Assembly (NCBI GenBank): GCA_030681235.1
Contig: JAUXWY010000507.1
Coordinates: 1 to 33,474 of the forward strand
Length of the DNA: 33,474 nt
From: Pirellulaceae bacterium
GTDB taxonomy: Bacteria; Planctomycetota; Planctomycetia; Pirellulales; Pirellulaceae
Reading direction: 5' to 3'
Part shown: one piece after another, positions 16,226 through 23,586 of the stretch
Position numbering within the stretch: the stretch's first letter is position 1
Layout: every line of letters starts with the position of its first letter
Translations under genes and position numbers: made by a program
The notes under the pieces: model-generated
Databases searched by the model: none
What the model was told of the DNA's origin: nothing
What the model saw: only the letters and a program-made list of their open reading frames with translations

Positions 16226-19200
16226 CTAACGGATGGAAACAAAGTCGTTGTGATTGAGTAGAACCCAAACCAAGTTGGCCGCTACATTTTGGTTTGGCTT
16301 GGCGGGATCGGTCTCGCCCGATGATTGGGTCCGCCACTCTGCGACCGCCGTTCGACACCGATCCAATTCAGCTGAAGTACAGTCCCGCCCCAGAACCGCC
16401 ATGAACGCTTGCCGGATCCAAAGTTCATCCAATTCGACCGCTTCCATATTTGGGTCGGACTTCGCCACCGCGGCCAAATCTAAAATTCGAACTGCGATTT
16501 GCGGGAGCAATTGATTCGCGAACTCACTATTGGCCAATGCCAAGGCCTGTTGCGGGACCACACTTTGCTCGCGGCGATAACATTCCATGACCGATGCTTC
16601 ATCAAACGACGTCAAGAAGACGTTGCGATCGTTGTTCGAATGGAAGAAATACAAACTACGGCGCCGCGAGTTCGCTTGCTGGTCCGAAGGAATCGGCGGG
16701 CCACCCAACGAATCGTCCAATTGCCCGGCCAGCTCCAACAGCGAGTCCCGCACGACTTGCGATTCCATTCTACCGATGGGTCGTCGCCAATAGAGTTGAT
16801 TGTCCGGATCGACCTTGGCGCCTTCCGCTGTGAGTTCTGAATCGGCGGTCGCGGCCATCTGGTACGTGGCGGATTGAACGATCAAGCGATGAAGATGCTT
16901 CATGCTCCAACCACTTTCGATCAGTTCAATGGCCAACCAATCCAAAAGTTCGGGATGGGTGGGCGGCGTGCCGTTTCGTCCAAAGTCAAAGACCGTTGGG
17001 ACCAACGGTTGACCGAAGTGGCGATTCCAAATGTGATTGACGGCGACCCGAGCCGTGAGCGGATTCCGAGGATCGACCACCCAATTTGCCAAGGCCGTTC
17101 GCCGCCCGGTGCTGGTCGCAGGAAACTCGACCGGCGGATCGTCTTGGCCCGAGAAAAGAAACCGAGTTGTCGACCACTTTGAGCCAACCAAGGGTGTAAA
17201 CGTTGTGGCGGGTTCGTTCAGCTTCTGTTCCGCAGATTGAATTCGATCCGCCGCTTGCTGACGCTGTTGCTTGAGTTCATCGCTGGGGCTATGGGCGTTG
17301 TGTTGGCGAAGATCGACTTCCAGCAAGCCGAGCCGAGCCGCTTCCAATTCGGCCGTGCGTTCGGCTTGGACCGCCGAGGCAATCAACTTCACGCGAACGT
17401 CCTCAGTCGCCGAGTCCATCTGTTGGGCGGCAGAACCGCGTTGCTGAATGCTCTCCACTGCGGCGGCCGCCGTTTGTTGTTTGGCACGAGCGATTCGCAA
17501 TTCCAAGTCCGCTCGATCAACGAACCATTGGGCACCGGCCAGTGTATTGGGATCCGGCTGCTGGTTTTGACTCTCCCGAAGCGCTACATGCGAGGGCAGT
17601 GTTGTCAGCTGAACTCGTTCGATGGTCGCCAACGCATCAAACGTCGTGAACTGAAGAAATCCCGCGCGGCGGGCCAATGGCGTGCGCCAAATCAGAACCA
17701 ACTCTTGGTCCAAGAAAACATTGACCAAAGTGTCGCGAACTTGGAGTCGAAGTTCGTAGCTGCGATCCAACTCGATGGGTTTGGAGATGGCCGCTTCACT
17801 CGGATAGGTCCACTGGGTCCCTTGCCGGTACGACGCTTGAACTTTTGGACCGCCGGCGTACGCGCTGACGTAAATACTTTGTGCCGAGTCGTGTTCCGAC
17901 GCAGCTCCCAGCGGATCGGCTTGCGATTCATCGAACGAGATCCCGACGCTCCGCCATTGACTGCCTCCACGAATCCGAAAACGCAGCGTTGCCTCGAAAT
18001 CCTGTGGTAACTCACCCCGCCAGCGGAGTGCCGCTTGTTGCGGCCCGTCTTGGTTTTGCAGCAAGGCGTGGGGTTGATGTTGCCATTGTCCTCCCAGAAA
18101 TTGCCAACGATCGGAATTCAAGTCGGCAAAATGGTCATCAATCAAAACGACTGCACTTTCCGGCGCGGGAGCTTCGCTGTTTTGGCCGGAAGAGTTTTCT
18201 TTCGTCGCTTCCAGTTTGGCCGTCAACGCCGACAGACGTTCCTTCGCGTCGATTGCGGCTTGTTCGGCCTTGGGCACGTCCGCAACGGCTTGAGCCAACG
18301 TTTGTCGAGCATCCCGCAAATGGTTTTCCATGACCCACGGCTGGCGGTCCGGTTGCCAGGCGGCTGGGGGCAATGAAACCTGCTGAATTTGCAGTTCCTC
18401 CCAGGTTAGGAACTCCGGCAAACCGGGAGCGATGACTTGGGTTGAATCCGGTTGCTTCTCGTCGCCGCGGATCAAGCGGTACGTGGGGACATCCAACAAG
18501 GCGTCAAACACTCGCGGCACGCCATCGATGGCCAATCGAGACTCGCCGGGGACCATGTCGTTGCGAACGTGATAGGGTTCGAAGAAAGCTCGCAAACGGT
18601 AGTAGTCCGTATGCAGGATGGGGTCGTACTTGTGATCGTGACACTTGGCGCAGTTGGTGGTTAGGCCCAACATCCCTTTGCCGAAATGTTCGACGGTTTC
18701 CTCCATCCAGGGATGTCGATTGAAGAGATAATAGTTCCGGGCCAAGTATCCAGTGGCTCGCAGGTCGTCTTGGTCCAGCGGAGTCAATTCGTCCGCGGCC
18801 AACATCAGGCGGAGCATTTCCGCATACGACCGATCGCGATTGACATTATCAACGATCCAATCGCGCCAATGATGCAGATGTTTTTGACTGTTGCGAAGTT
18901 CCTCGCCCAGACCCCACCAATCGCTGTACCGCCAAATGTCCATCCAATGCCGAGCCCAACGTTGCCCGTGTCGCGGGTCCCGCAGCAATTGTTCCGTCAT
19001 CTCGGCGTACCAATCGTCCGCACGGGAATCACGCCGTTGCCACGCGACTTCCGGTTCCGGAGGTAGTCCAACCAAATCCAAATGCAATCGTCGCAGTAGG
19101 ATCGAGGGCTCCGCTGGAGGAGCGGGCGTCAATCCGTTTGCCTCCTGTCGCTGAGCGATGAACGCATCGATTGGGTTGCGAACCCATTGGTGGTTCGCAA

Positions 19201-19657
19201 CGGCCGGAACCGGCGGACGAACGATGGGTTGGAACGCCCAGTGCTCGCCGGGGTCGGGCTCGGGTTGTTCATCAGCCGGCCGACTCGCGCCGGTCTCGAT
19301 CCAGCGCCGAAGGATCGCAACCTCGTCGGACGAGAACGCTTCGCCTTCATGTTCGGGCGGCATCCGAGCGGAAATGTCCTCCGACGCGACCCGTTGGAGC
19401 ATCAAGCTGTCCTCCGGCGATCCCGCGACGAATGCGGGGCCCGAGCTGCCACCCTTCTCGAGCAATTCGACCGTGTCCAATCGCAGGTCGGCTTCTTGCT
19501 TCAGAGCCCCGTGGCAGGCGTAACAGCGCACCTTCAGGAGCGGCTTCACCTGAGTCAGATACAGGGATTCGTCAGCCACGCCGGCCGACAAAGAAATTGG
19601 AGCAGCGATCCAACAAAGACCTAAACAAACGGCGATCTTGATTGGCGGGAGGTTCAT
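16226..19657 (-). CDS. PSD1-type cytochrome-like protein (PSCyt1, DUF1549, jelly-roll insert, DUF1553)
   Basis: 1143 residues from ATG 19657, chosen for the signal peptide [17 protein letters not shown]; ribosome site is weak and GTG/ATG starts further upstream add an unlikely leader. Order of parts: haem motif CYACH (about 43-47, PSCyt1), DUF1549 with a second Cxx[10 protein letters not shown] (about 335), then a coiled stretch and a beta-sandwich insert of about 190 residues ([14 protein letters not shown] to [12 protein letters not shown]), like a DUF1080/LamG concanavalin-type fold, a second coil, then DUF1553 ([45 protein letters not shown]). Covalent haem would be attached outside the membrane. 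The insert could bind sugar. It precedes the DUF1501 gene by 10 bases. Length near 1100 is normal for members with an insert. Confidence 0.9.
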   Translation of the reverse strand: MNLPPIKIAVCLGLCWIAAPISLSAGVADESLYLTQVKPLLKVRCYACHGALKQEADLRLDTVELLEKGGSSGPAFVAGSPEDSLMLQRVASEDISARMPPEHEGEAFSSDEVAILRRWIETGASRPADEQPEPDPGEHWAFQPIVRPPVPAVANHQWVRNPIDAFIAQRQEANGLTPAPPAEPSILLRRLHLDLVGLPPEPEVAWQRRDSRADDWYAEMTEQLLRDPRHGQRWARHWMDIWRYSDWWGLGEELRNSQKHLHHWRDWIVDNVNRDRSYAEMLRLMLAADELTPLDQDDLRATGYLARNYYLFNRHPWMEETVEHFGKGMLGLTTNCAKCHDHKYDPILHTDYYRLRAFFEPYHVRNDMVPGESRLAIDGVPRVFDALLDVPTYRLIRGDEKQPDSTQVIAPGLPEFLTWEELQIQQVSLPPAAWQPDRQPWVMENHLRDARQTLAQAVADVPKAEQAAIDAKERLSALTAKLEATKENSSGQNSEAPAPESAVVLIDDHFADLNSDRWQFLGGQWQHQPHALLQNQDGPQQAALRWRGELPQDFEATLRFRIRGGSQWRSVGISFDESQADPLGAASEHDSAQSIYVSAYAGGPKVQASYRQGTQWTYPSEAAISKPIELDRSYELRLQVRDTLVNVFLDQELVLIWRTPLARRAGFLQFTTFDALATIERVQLTTLPSHVALRESQNQQPDPNTLAGAQWFVDRADLELRIARAKQQTAAAAVESIQQRGSAAQQMDSATEDVRVKLIASAVQAERTAELEAARLGLLEVDLRQHNAHSPSDELKQQRQQAADRIQSAEQKLNEPATTFTPLVGSKWSTTRFLFSGQDDPPVEFPATSTGRRTALANWVVDPRNPLTARVAVNHIWNRHFGQPLVPTVFDFGRNGTPPTHPELLDWLAIELIESGWSMKHLHRLIVQSATYQMAATADSELTAEGAKVDPDNQLYWRRPIGRMESQVVRDSLLELAGQLDDSLGGPPIPSDQQANSRRRSLYFFHSNNDRNVFLTSFDEASVMECYRREQSVVPQQALALANSEFANQLLPQIAVRILDLAAVAKSDPNMEAVELDELWIRQAFMAVLGRDCTSAELDRCRTAVAEWRTQSSGETDPAKPNQNVAANLVWVLLNHNDFVSIR

Positions 19658-19824
19658 GGAAGTACCGGCGGGATAATGCGAAGCGACCAATCGGAAGCCA
19701 TTCCGCGTTATGTGATGGGCCATCGTCAGCCCAAGTCCACGCCAATAGTCTAGCAGAAACCATGTCAACGTGCACACTTGAGTTGATTCGGGGCTTTAGA
19801 AACGGAAACGGAAATCAACGCGGC

Positions 19825-19845
19825 CGATACTCGTGGCGAGTATCG
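19825..19845. repeat. Short perfect hairpin in the mscL/PSD1 divergent region
   Basis: CGATACTCG, TGG, CGAGTATCG form a perfect 9-bp stem with 3-base loop, in the 294-bp stretch between the PSD1 start (19657) and mscL (19952). The rest of that stretch holds a minus-strand TTGACA (19763-19768) with only a poor -10 (TATTGG at 15 bases), and no gene. It resembles short dispersed hairpins of planctomycete genomes, unverified. Confidence 0.4.
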
Positions 19846-19951
19846 CTACAGTATCCCGTAGCAAACCAATGCAGCAGTAGCTAAAATCCCGCCGATCGTA
19901 AGGGTGAGACTGGACTATTTCAGAGGTTTTCTTGTCAGAAGGATCGGGACT

Positions 19952-20416
19952 ATGGGTTGGATCAAAGAATTTCGCGAATTTGCGATGCGTGGCAATGTGA
20001 TGGACATGGCCGTGGGCGTTGTGATCGGTACGGCGTTTACGAAGATTGTCAATTCTTTGGTGGCAAACATCGTGATGCCGCCGCTCAATTTATTGACCGC
20101 CAACGCGAACGTCAATTTTAACGAATTGAAATTGACGTACCCAACTCCAGCTCCGGAACTCAATCCGGATGGGACCATGAAGTTGGTCGATGGTGCCCCC
20201 GTCATGGCGATGCGTGACTACGTGATCTTGAACTATGGCCCGTTTTTGCAAGCGATTGTTGATTTCCTATTGATCGCGATTGCCGTTTTTGTGGTCGTAA
20301 AGATGATCAATTCGGCCAAGGCTCGGTTTGATAAACCAGTGGCGGCGGAAGCCAGCAAGACTCCGGAAGACATTCAACTGCTTCGCGAAATCCGCGACGC
20401 ACTGCAAAAGCGATAG
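19952..20416 (+). CDS. mscL: Large-conductance mechanosensitive channel
   Basis: 154 residues. ATG 19952 is the start: AAGGA sits about 9 bases upstream, and the product opens as MGWIKEFREFAMRGNVMDMAVGVVIGTAF, a very typical MscL N-terminus with the amphipathic helix and pore-lining TM1 (GxxxG-like A/V/G pattern). A periplasmic loop follows (LTYPTPAPELNP) and TM2 with the LNYGPFLQAIVDFLLIAIAVFVVVK landmark. The charged C-terminal helix ends in PEDIQLLREIRDALQKR. The channel opens under membrane tension at hypo-osmotic shock and forms a homopentamer. It is alone on its strand; a 7-bp hairpin overlaps its stop and a palindromic repeat begins 75 bases further on. Confidence 0.97.
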   Translation: MGWIKEFREFAMRGNVMDMAVGVVIGTAFTKIVNSLVANIVMPPLNLLTANANVNFNELKLTYPTPAPELNPDGTMKLVDGAPVMAMRDYVILNYGPFLQAIVDFLLIAIAVFVVVKMINSAKARFDKPVAAEASKTPEDIQLLREIRDALQKR

Positions 20417-20426
20417 GCTTATCGCT
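20409..20426 (+). terminator. Weak hairpin overlapping the mscL stop
   Basis: AGCGATA, loop GGCT, TATCGCT form a perfect 7-bp stem that includes the TAG stop (20414-20416). There is no T-tract behind it, so intrinsic termination is doubtful; it may simply stabilise the 3' end. Confidence 0.3.
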
Positions 20427-20490
20427 CCTGTAGCCGACTTTAGGGCTCGTCCAGTTCAGAATCCTGGCTTTTGTCCCGGTACATCGACGT

Positions 20491-20610
20491 TTTAGCGAGC
20501 GCTGGTGTACCGGCGTCAGCCGGCTTCAGCCGGCTTCAGCCGGTGGGTGCTGTGAAAAAGCTTTTATCAGCTACCGGCCGGCTGAAGCCGGTACACCAGC
20601 GCTCGCTAAA
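20491..20610. repeat. 120-bp palindromic dispersed repeat, copy A
   Basis: Perfect 24-bp terminal inverted repeats (20491-20514 and 20587-20610; outer end TTTAGCGAGCGCTGGTGTAC) enclose about 72 bases with three CAGCCGG units and an AAAAGCTTTT palindrome. A diverged second copy lies at 22602-22693; both carry GGTGCTG and GAAAAAG inside and share the GCGAGCGCTGGTG ends. There is no ORF inside, so it is a non-autonomous REP- or MITE-like element. It fills most of the 301-bp gap between mscL and the methyltransferase; nothing else is seen there. Confidence 0.75.
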
Positions 20611-20717
20611 CCGCATTGGTTGCAAATTCCGAGATTCGGCTCAGGCGGATGCTCTCGCGATCCGGCAACGGGTTTTGGAAAAACTTCTTTGGCGATCAGC
20701 CGATGCTAATCGTGTTC

Positions 20718-21482
20718 TTACGAAGCGGCTTTCCGGCAAAGCACGTAAATGCTGGGGGCAGCGAACCAGCAAGTGGTTGGATTTGTGACCAACGGCAGCA
20801 AGGCCGACAAGCGGCTGGCCGAGTATTTGAATTCGATGTATTGTCGAGTCAACCAATCTCGTTCAACGAAATGCAGTTCGAGAAGTCCGTCCAATTCCTT
20901 GTGACTAAAACCCGCGTGAGCGCCATATTTGTTTTCAAAGCGGCCGGTCAATCGGTCTTTCCAATCCCGCCAATTGTCGCCGAGTTTATTCGTCAGTGTC
21001 GGCTTCCACTCCGATTGCTCATGCGCGCCAATGGAGCTGATCAGACGATGTCGATTGGGTGTGCCAACGAAGAGCCAGCCGCCGGGCTTCAACACTCGAT
21101 CCAATTCCTTTAGGCTGCCGACGGGGTCGTCGACATGTTCAATGACGTGATGATAAAAGATGGCATCAAACGAATTCGATTCGAACGGCAACTTGCAAAC
21201 GCTGGCGACTTGGAAACGAACACTTGGTAGCGACTTGAGTTCAGCAGGGACAAAATCCTCGACGTCAACGGCTTCAATTTCCGCGCGCAGTTCCTGACCA
21301 ACTGCCACTGCTTCATGACCCGCTCCACACCCAGCGATCAACACTCGAGGGTGATCGACCTGTTGCCAACCGCGCTGATACAATTCCCGACAAAAAAAGG
21401 CGGCTCCGGCATGACTATCAATCGACGTCTCGAAAGGTACGACGGCGGTGGTTTGGATCACGAGATGTTTCCTTTGGGACAT
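20718..21482 (-). CDS. Class I SAM-dependent methyltransferase (Methyltransf_11 type)
   Basis: 254 residues with a Rossmann methyltransferase core: motif I VLIAGCGAGHEA (47-58) for AdoMet, acidic D73 after the second strand (EAVDVED), VASVCKLPFESNSFDAIF (92-109), HHVIEHVDDP (111-120) and LKPGG (131-135). The C-terminal part (LGDNWRDWKDRLTGRFENKYGAHAG) is a cap that would set specificity; the substrate is unknown. A run of hydrophobic residues at the end is too short for a sure membrane segment. It is a lone minus-strand gene, divergent from rpsD, with TAGAAT (minus strand, 21522-21527) as a possible -10 and no clear -35. Confidence 0.85.
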   Translation of the reverse strand: MSQRKHLVIQTTAVVPFETSIDSHAGAAFFCRELYQRGWQQVDHPRVLIAGCGAGHEAVAVGQELRAEIEAVDVEDFVPAELKSLPSVRFQVASVCKLPFESNSFDAIFYHHVIEHVDDPVGSLKELDRVLKPGGWLFVGTPNRHRLISSIGAHEQSEWKPTLTNKLGDNWRDWKDRLTGRFENKYGAHAGFSHKELDGLLELHFVERDWLTRQYIEFKYSASRLSALLPLVTNPTTCWFAAPSIYVLCRKAAS

Positions 21483-21559
21483 GGACTTCTGGACGGTTCC
21501 AGTAAACCATACGACAAAGAAATTCTAGGAATGGGCGAAAACACGTCCTAGGGAGTCTT

Positions 21560-21690
21560 CGGATTGCATCCGATCACGCGAGAGATTGGTCGTGCCGATT
21601 CTGCGGACGGTCTCTCCCATGAAGTCGGGACGAGTAGAGCCCCAGAACCCGACAAGAGTGTCCATGCTTTATTTTCTTTTTGTTTAAATT
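21560..21690 (+). other. Structured ORF-free stretch, possible small RNA
   Basis: Three stem-loops follow each other on the plus strand: CGGAT-TGC-ATCCG (21560-21572), GAGAGA with TCTCTC (21580-21585 and 21611-21616), and GTCGGG with CCCGAC (21624-21629 and 21648-21653). Then comes a T-rich tract near 21668-21685. No protein reading is convincing. It lies in the 462-bp gap between the methyltransferase and rpsD. It does not match any RNA family I recognise. Confidence 0.2.
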
Positions 21691-21717
21691 TAAGGGCCGC
21701 TGAAGACCTAATTGGGC

Positions 21718-21745
21718 TTGAAATTGGATTTTGGCCTGACATAAT
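21718..21745 (+). promoter_or_regulatory. Predicted rpsD promoter
   Basis: TTGAAA (21718-21723), 16-base spacer, CATAAT (21740-21745). The predicted start near 21752 gives a leader of about 190 bases. Confidence 0.5.
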
Positions 21746-21751
21746 GGGCGA

Positions 21752-21768
21752 CCCCTCAACGTGAGGGG
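21752..21768 (+). promoter_or_regulatory. 5'-terminal hairpin of the rpsD leader
   Basis: CCCCTCA, loop ACG, TGAGGGG, a perfect 7-bp stem exactly at the predicted transcript start. It may protect the 5' end or take part in autoregulation; S4 controls its own synthesis in several bacteria by binding its leader, but no match to a known S4 site is claimed. Confidence 0.35.
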
Positions 21769-21944
21769 AATTCATAGTTCATAGGTACAAAGTGTTGCGG
21801 AACCGGGTCGAAGTAAAATTCGGCTGAGGTTTTGTTGCTTGGTTTGCTGTCTCGCGCGAGATAGCAAATGAGCCGTGCTCGGTAGTCGCCGAAGCATTGT
21901 CGAACGCTTTTTCCCTGCCCTTGTGACTCGGAAGGTTTTGAAAG

Positions 21945-22553
21945 ATGGGTCGGTATACCGGACCAAAAGGACGCATCAACCGCCGAATTGGCGTGATGCT
22001 GTTTGAAGACAATGGTGCCGTCAAGGCACTGGACAAGCGTAAGAATCCGCCCGGGATGCACACTCGCACCCGCCGTCCCTCAAATTACGGGATGGGTTTG
22101 CGTGAGAAGCAAAAGATCAAATATTATTACGGTATCAGCGAAAAGCAGCTCCGCCGTTACTTCGATATCGCCAAGCACTCGAAGGGTAACACGGGCGAAA
22201 GCTTGTTGTTGATGTGCGAACGCCGGTTGGACAATGTCGTCCGGCGCGTTGGTTTGGCCAAGACTCGGCCGCAGGCACGTCAAGGCGTGGCTCACGGTCA
22301 CTTTACCGTCAACGGTCGCCGAGTGGACGTCCCATCGTTCCAGGTTCGCCCGGGCGACGTCATTATGGTTCGCGGCAACGAGGCATTGCGAAACTACTAT
22401 CGCGGCAACTTGGTCAACAGCAGCACGCAAGGGCTGGAATGGGCCGGTTTTGACAGCGATACGATGACGATCACTTGTCATGCGAAGCCTGGAGCTTCGG
22501 ACATCAGTTTGGCCGTGGACGGCAACGTCGTGGTCGAATTCATGTCCCGCTAG
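21945..22553 (+). CDS. rpsD: 30S ribosomal protein S4
   Basis: 202 residues, normal length for bacterial S4. S4 binds 16S rRNA early in 30S assembly and helps accuracy. Landmarks: MGRYTGPKGRINRRIG at the start, EKQKIKYYYGISEKQLRRYF, the S4 RNA-binding fold CERRLDNVVRRVGLAKTRPQARQ with VNGRRVDVPSFQVRPGDVI, and the C-terminal VEFMSR. The N-terminus lacks the four-cysteine zinc knuckle, so this is the zinc-free (C-minus) form. ATG 21945 has GGAAGG about 9 bases upstream. It is outside the usual rpsM-rpsK-rpsD-rpoA cluster, which is not seen here, and has its own predicted promoter with a long leader. A palindromic repeat copy follows 48 bases after the stop. Confidence 0.98.
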   Translation: MGRYTGPKGRINRRIGVMLFEDNGAVKALDKRKNPPGMHTRTRRPSNYGMGLREKQKIKYYYGISEKQLRRYFDIAKHSKGNTGESLLLMCERRLDNVVRRVGLAKTRPQARQGVAHGHFTVNGRRVDVPSFQVRPGDVIMVRGNEALRNYYRGNLVNSSTQGLEWAGFDSDTMTITCHAKPGASDISLAVDGNVVVEFMSR

Positions 22554-22601
22554 TATTCGCCGTTGGCAGCGATTGTTGCGGAGCAAAAACTTGCTTCATC
22601 T

Positions 22602-22693
22602 GCGAGCGCTGGTGAACCCGCTTTTGCCGCCGGGGTGCTGGAAAAAGCCATTCGCAGCTCCCCTCCGGCTAACGCCGGTACACCAGCGCTTGC
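22602..22693. repeat. Palindromic dispersed repeat, copy B
   Basis: Ends GCGAGCGCTGGTG (22602-22614) and CACCAGCGCTTGC (22681-22693) pair at 12 of 13 positions, and the inner part (GGTGCTGGAAAAAGCC to CGGCTAACGCCGGTACACC) is clearly related to copy A at 20491-20610. It is shorter and more diverged, so it is probably older. It lies in the 412-bp gap after rpsD; the rest of this gap holds the direct repeats and promoter of lemA. Confidence 0.65.
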
Positions 22694-22796
22694 GAAACGG
22701 ATTTGTGCCAACCTAGCGGTGTGTTGATTTTCTTGCAGGCAGATGGGCTTTTTAGCTGATCTGCCTTTTTTCGTGCGCGAATTGGAACTTGGGAGT

Positions 22797-22867
22797 CCAA
22801 GATGGCGGACGAAAGCACGAATACGGTCCGGCTCAGGCGTTGGATCCCCACGCCAAGATGGCTGACG
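22797..22867 (+). repeat. Two 15-bp direct repeats upstream of lemA
   Basis: CCAAGATGGCGGACG (22797-22811) and CCAAGATGGCTGACG (22853-22867) differ at one base and are 56 bases apart. The second copy includes the predicted -35 of the lemA promoter, which suggests a regulator site. Confidence 0.35.
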
Positions 22868-22890
22868 GCGACGTGGATTGTTGGTAGAAT
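22862..22890 (+). promoter_or_regulatory. Predicted promoter of the lemA-M48 operon
   Basis: CTGACG (22862-22867), 17-base spacer ending in TGG, TAGAAT (22885-22890, five of six), so the -10 is also of the extended type. It lies 76 bases before ATG 22966. Confidence 0.5.
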
Positions 22891-22965
22891 CCGGTCGTCC
22901 GATCATTGCCCGACCGTCCCGGCGGTATTGAACGCGGACGAGATCAACTTTTTTGGAGAGACCAA

Positions 22966-23586
22966 ATGTCATTAGGCTGGATTATTGCAATCGGTGCGGT
23001 GGTAGGTTTGGGTGGCATCGCCTTGTTGTTTTTTATGTACGGTGTAGGCGTCTTCAACCAATTGGTGTTGCTGCGAAACCGCGTCGACCTCGCCTTTGCT
23101 CAGATTGAAGTTCAGTTGAAGCGTCGGCATGACTTGATTCCGAACTTGGTCGAAATCGCCAAGGGCTACATGGCTCATGAGCGCGACACGTTGGAAGCCG
23201 TGATCAAGGCTCGAAATGCGGCCGTCACGGGCTTGCAGGGTGTCTCCGGGAACTTGGGCAATGACGGGGCGATGGCCGCGATGATGACGGCGGAAAAAGG
23301 CTTGTCGGGAGCGATGGGACGTTTGTTTGCGTTGGCTGAAGCCTATCCTGATTTGAAGGCCAATCAGAACATGATCCAGCTCACCGAAGAATTGACTTCG
23401 ACCGAAAACAAGATCAGCTTCGCGCGGCAGGGTTACAATGACTCGGTCACGAGCTACAACACCTACAAACAAACATTCCCTCCGGTGTTGGTGGCCAACT
23501 TTACCGGCCATGCTCAGGATCGAAAACACTTGGAATTTGACAGTCAAGCGATTGCTGAAGCCCCGAAGGTGTCGTTTAACAAATGA
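22966..23586 (+). CDS. lemA: LemA family protein
   Basis: 206 residues. ATG 22966 is chosen for GGAGAG 7 bases upstream and for the start MSLGWIIAIGAVVGLGGIALLFFMY, a single N-terminal membrane helix. LemA landmarks follow: YNQLV-like FNQLVLLRNRVDLAFAQIEVQLKRRHDLIPNLVEIAKGYMAHE, ENMIQLTEELTSTENKISFARQGYNDSVTSYN and the C-terminal FPPVLVANF. The soluble part is a helical bundle outside or beneath the membrane. LemA proteins have no settled function. The stop overlaps the M48 protease start (ATGA), the common LemA-M48 pairing, which suggests LemA presents or regulates the protease. Confidence 0.95.
   Translation: MSLGWIIAIGAVVGLGGIALLFFMYGVGVFNQLVLLRNRVDLAFAQIEVQLKRRHDLIPNLVEIAKGYMAHERDTLEAVIKARNAAVTGLQGVSGNLGNDGAMAAMMTAEKGLSGAMGRLFALAEAYPDLKANQNMIQLTEELTSTENKISFARQGYNDSVTSYNTYKQTFPPVLVANFTGHAQDRKHLEFDSQAIAEAPKVSFNK

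Noticed and set aside
17237-18010. 257-residue plus-strand open frame opposite the PSD1 gene
   Set aside because: Antisense to a well-supported DUF1549/DUF1553 protein; the product has no family features and no ribosome site.
20515-20545. Three CAGCCGG units in copy A as a CRISPR array
   Set aside because: Units are about 10 bases, without spacers, and belong to the internal palindrome of the dispersed repeat; no cas genes.
20616-21113. 165-residue plus-strand frame over the methyltransferase
   Set aside because: The minus-strand methyltransferase motifs are intact and explain the sequence; no ribosome site for the plus frame.
21548-21775. 75-residue minus-strand and 66-residue plus-strand frames upstream of rpsD
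   Set aside because: No ribosome site, no recognisable sequence, and they cover hairpins and the predicted promoter rather than a coding pattern.
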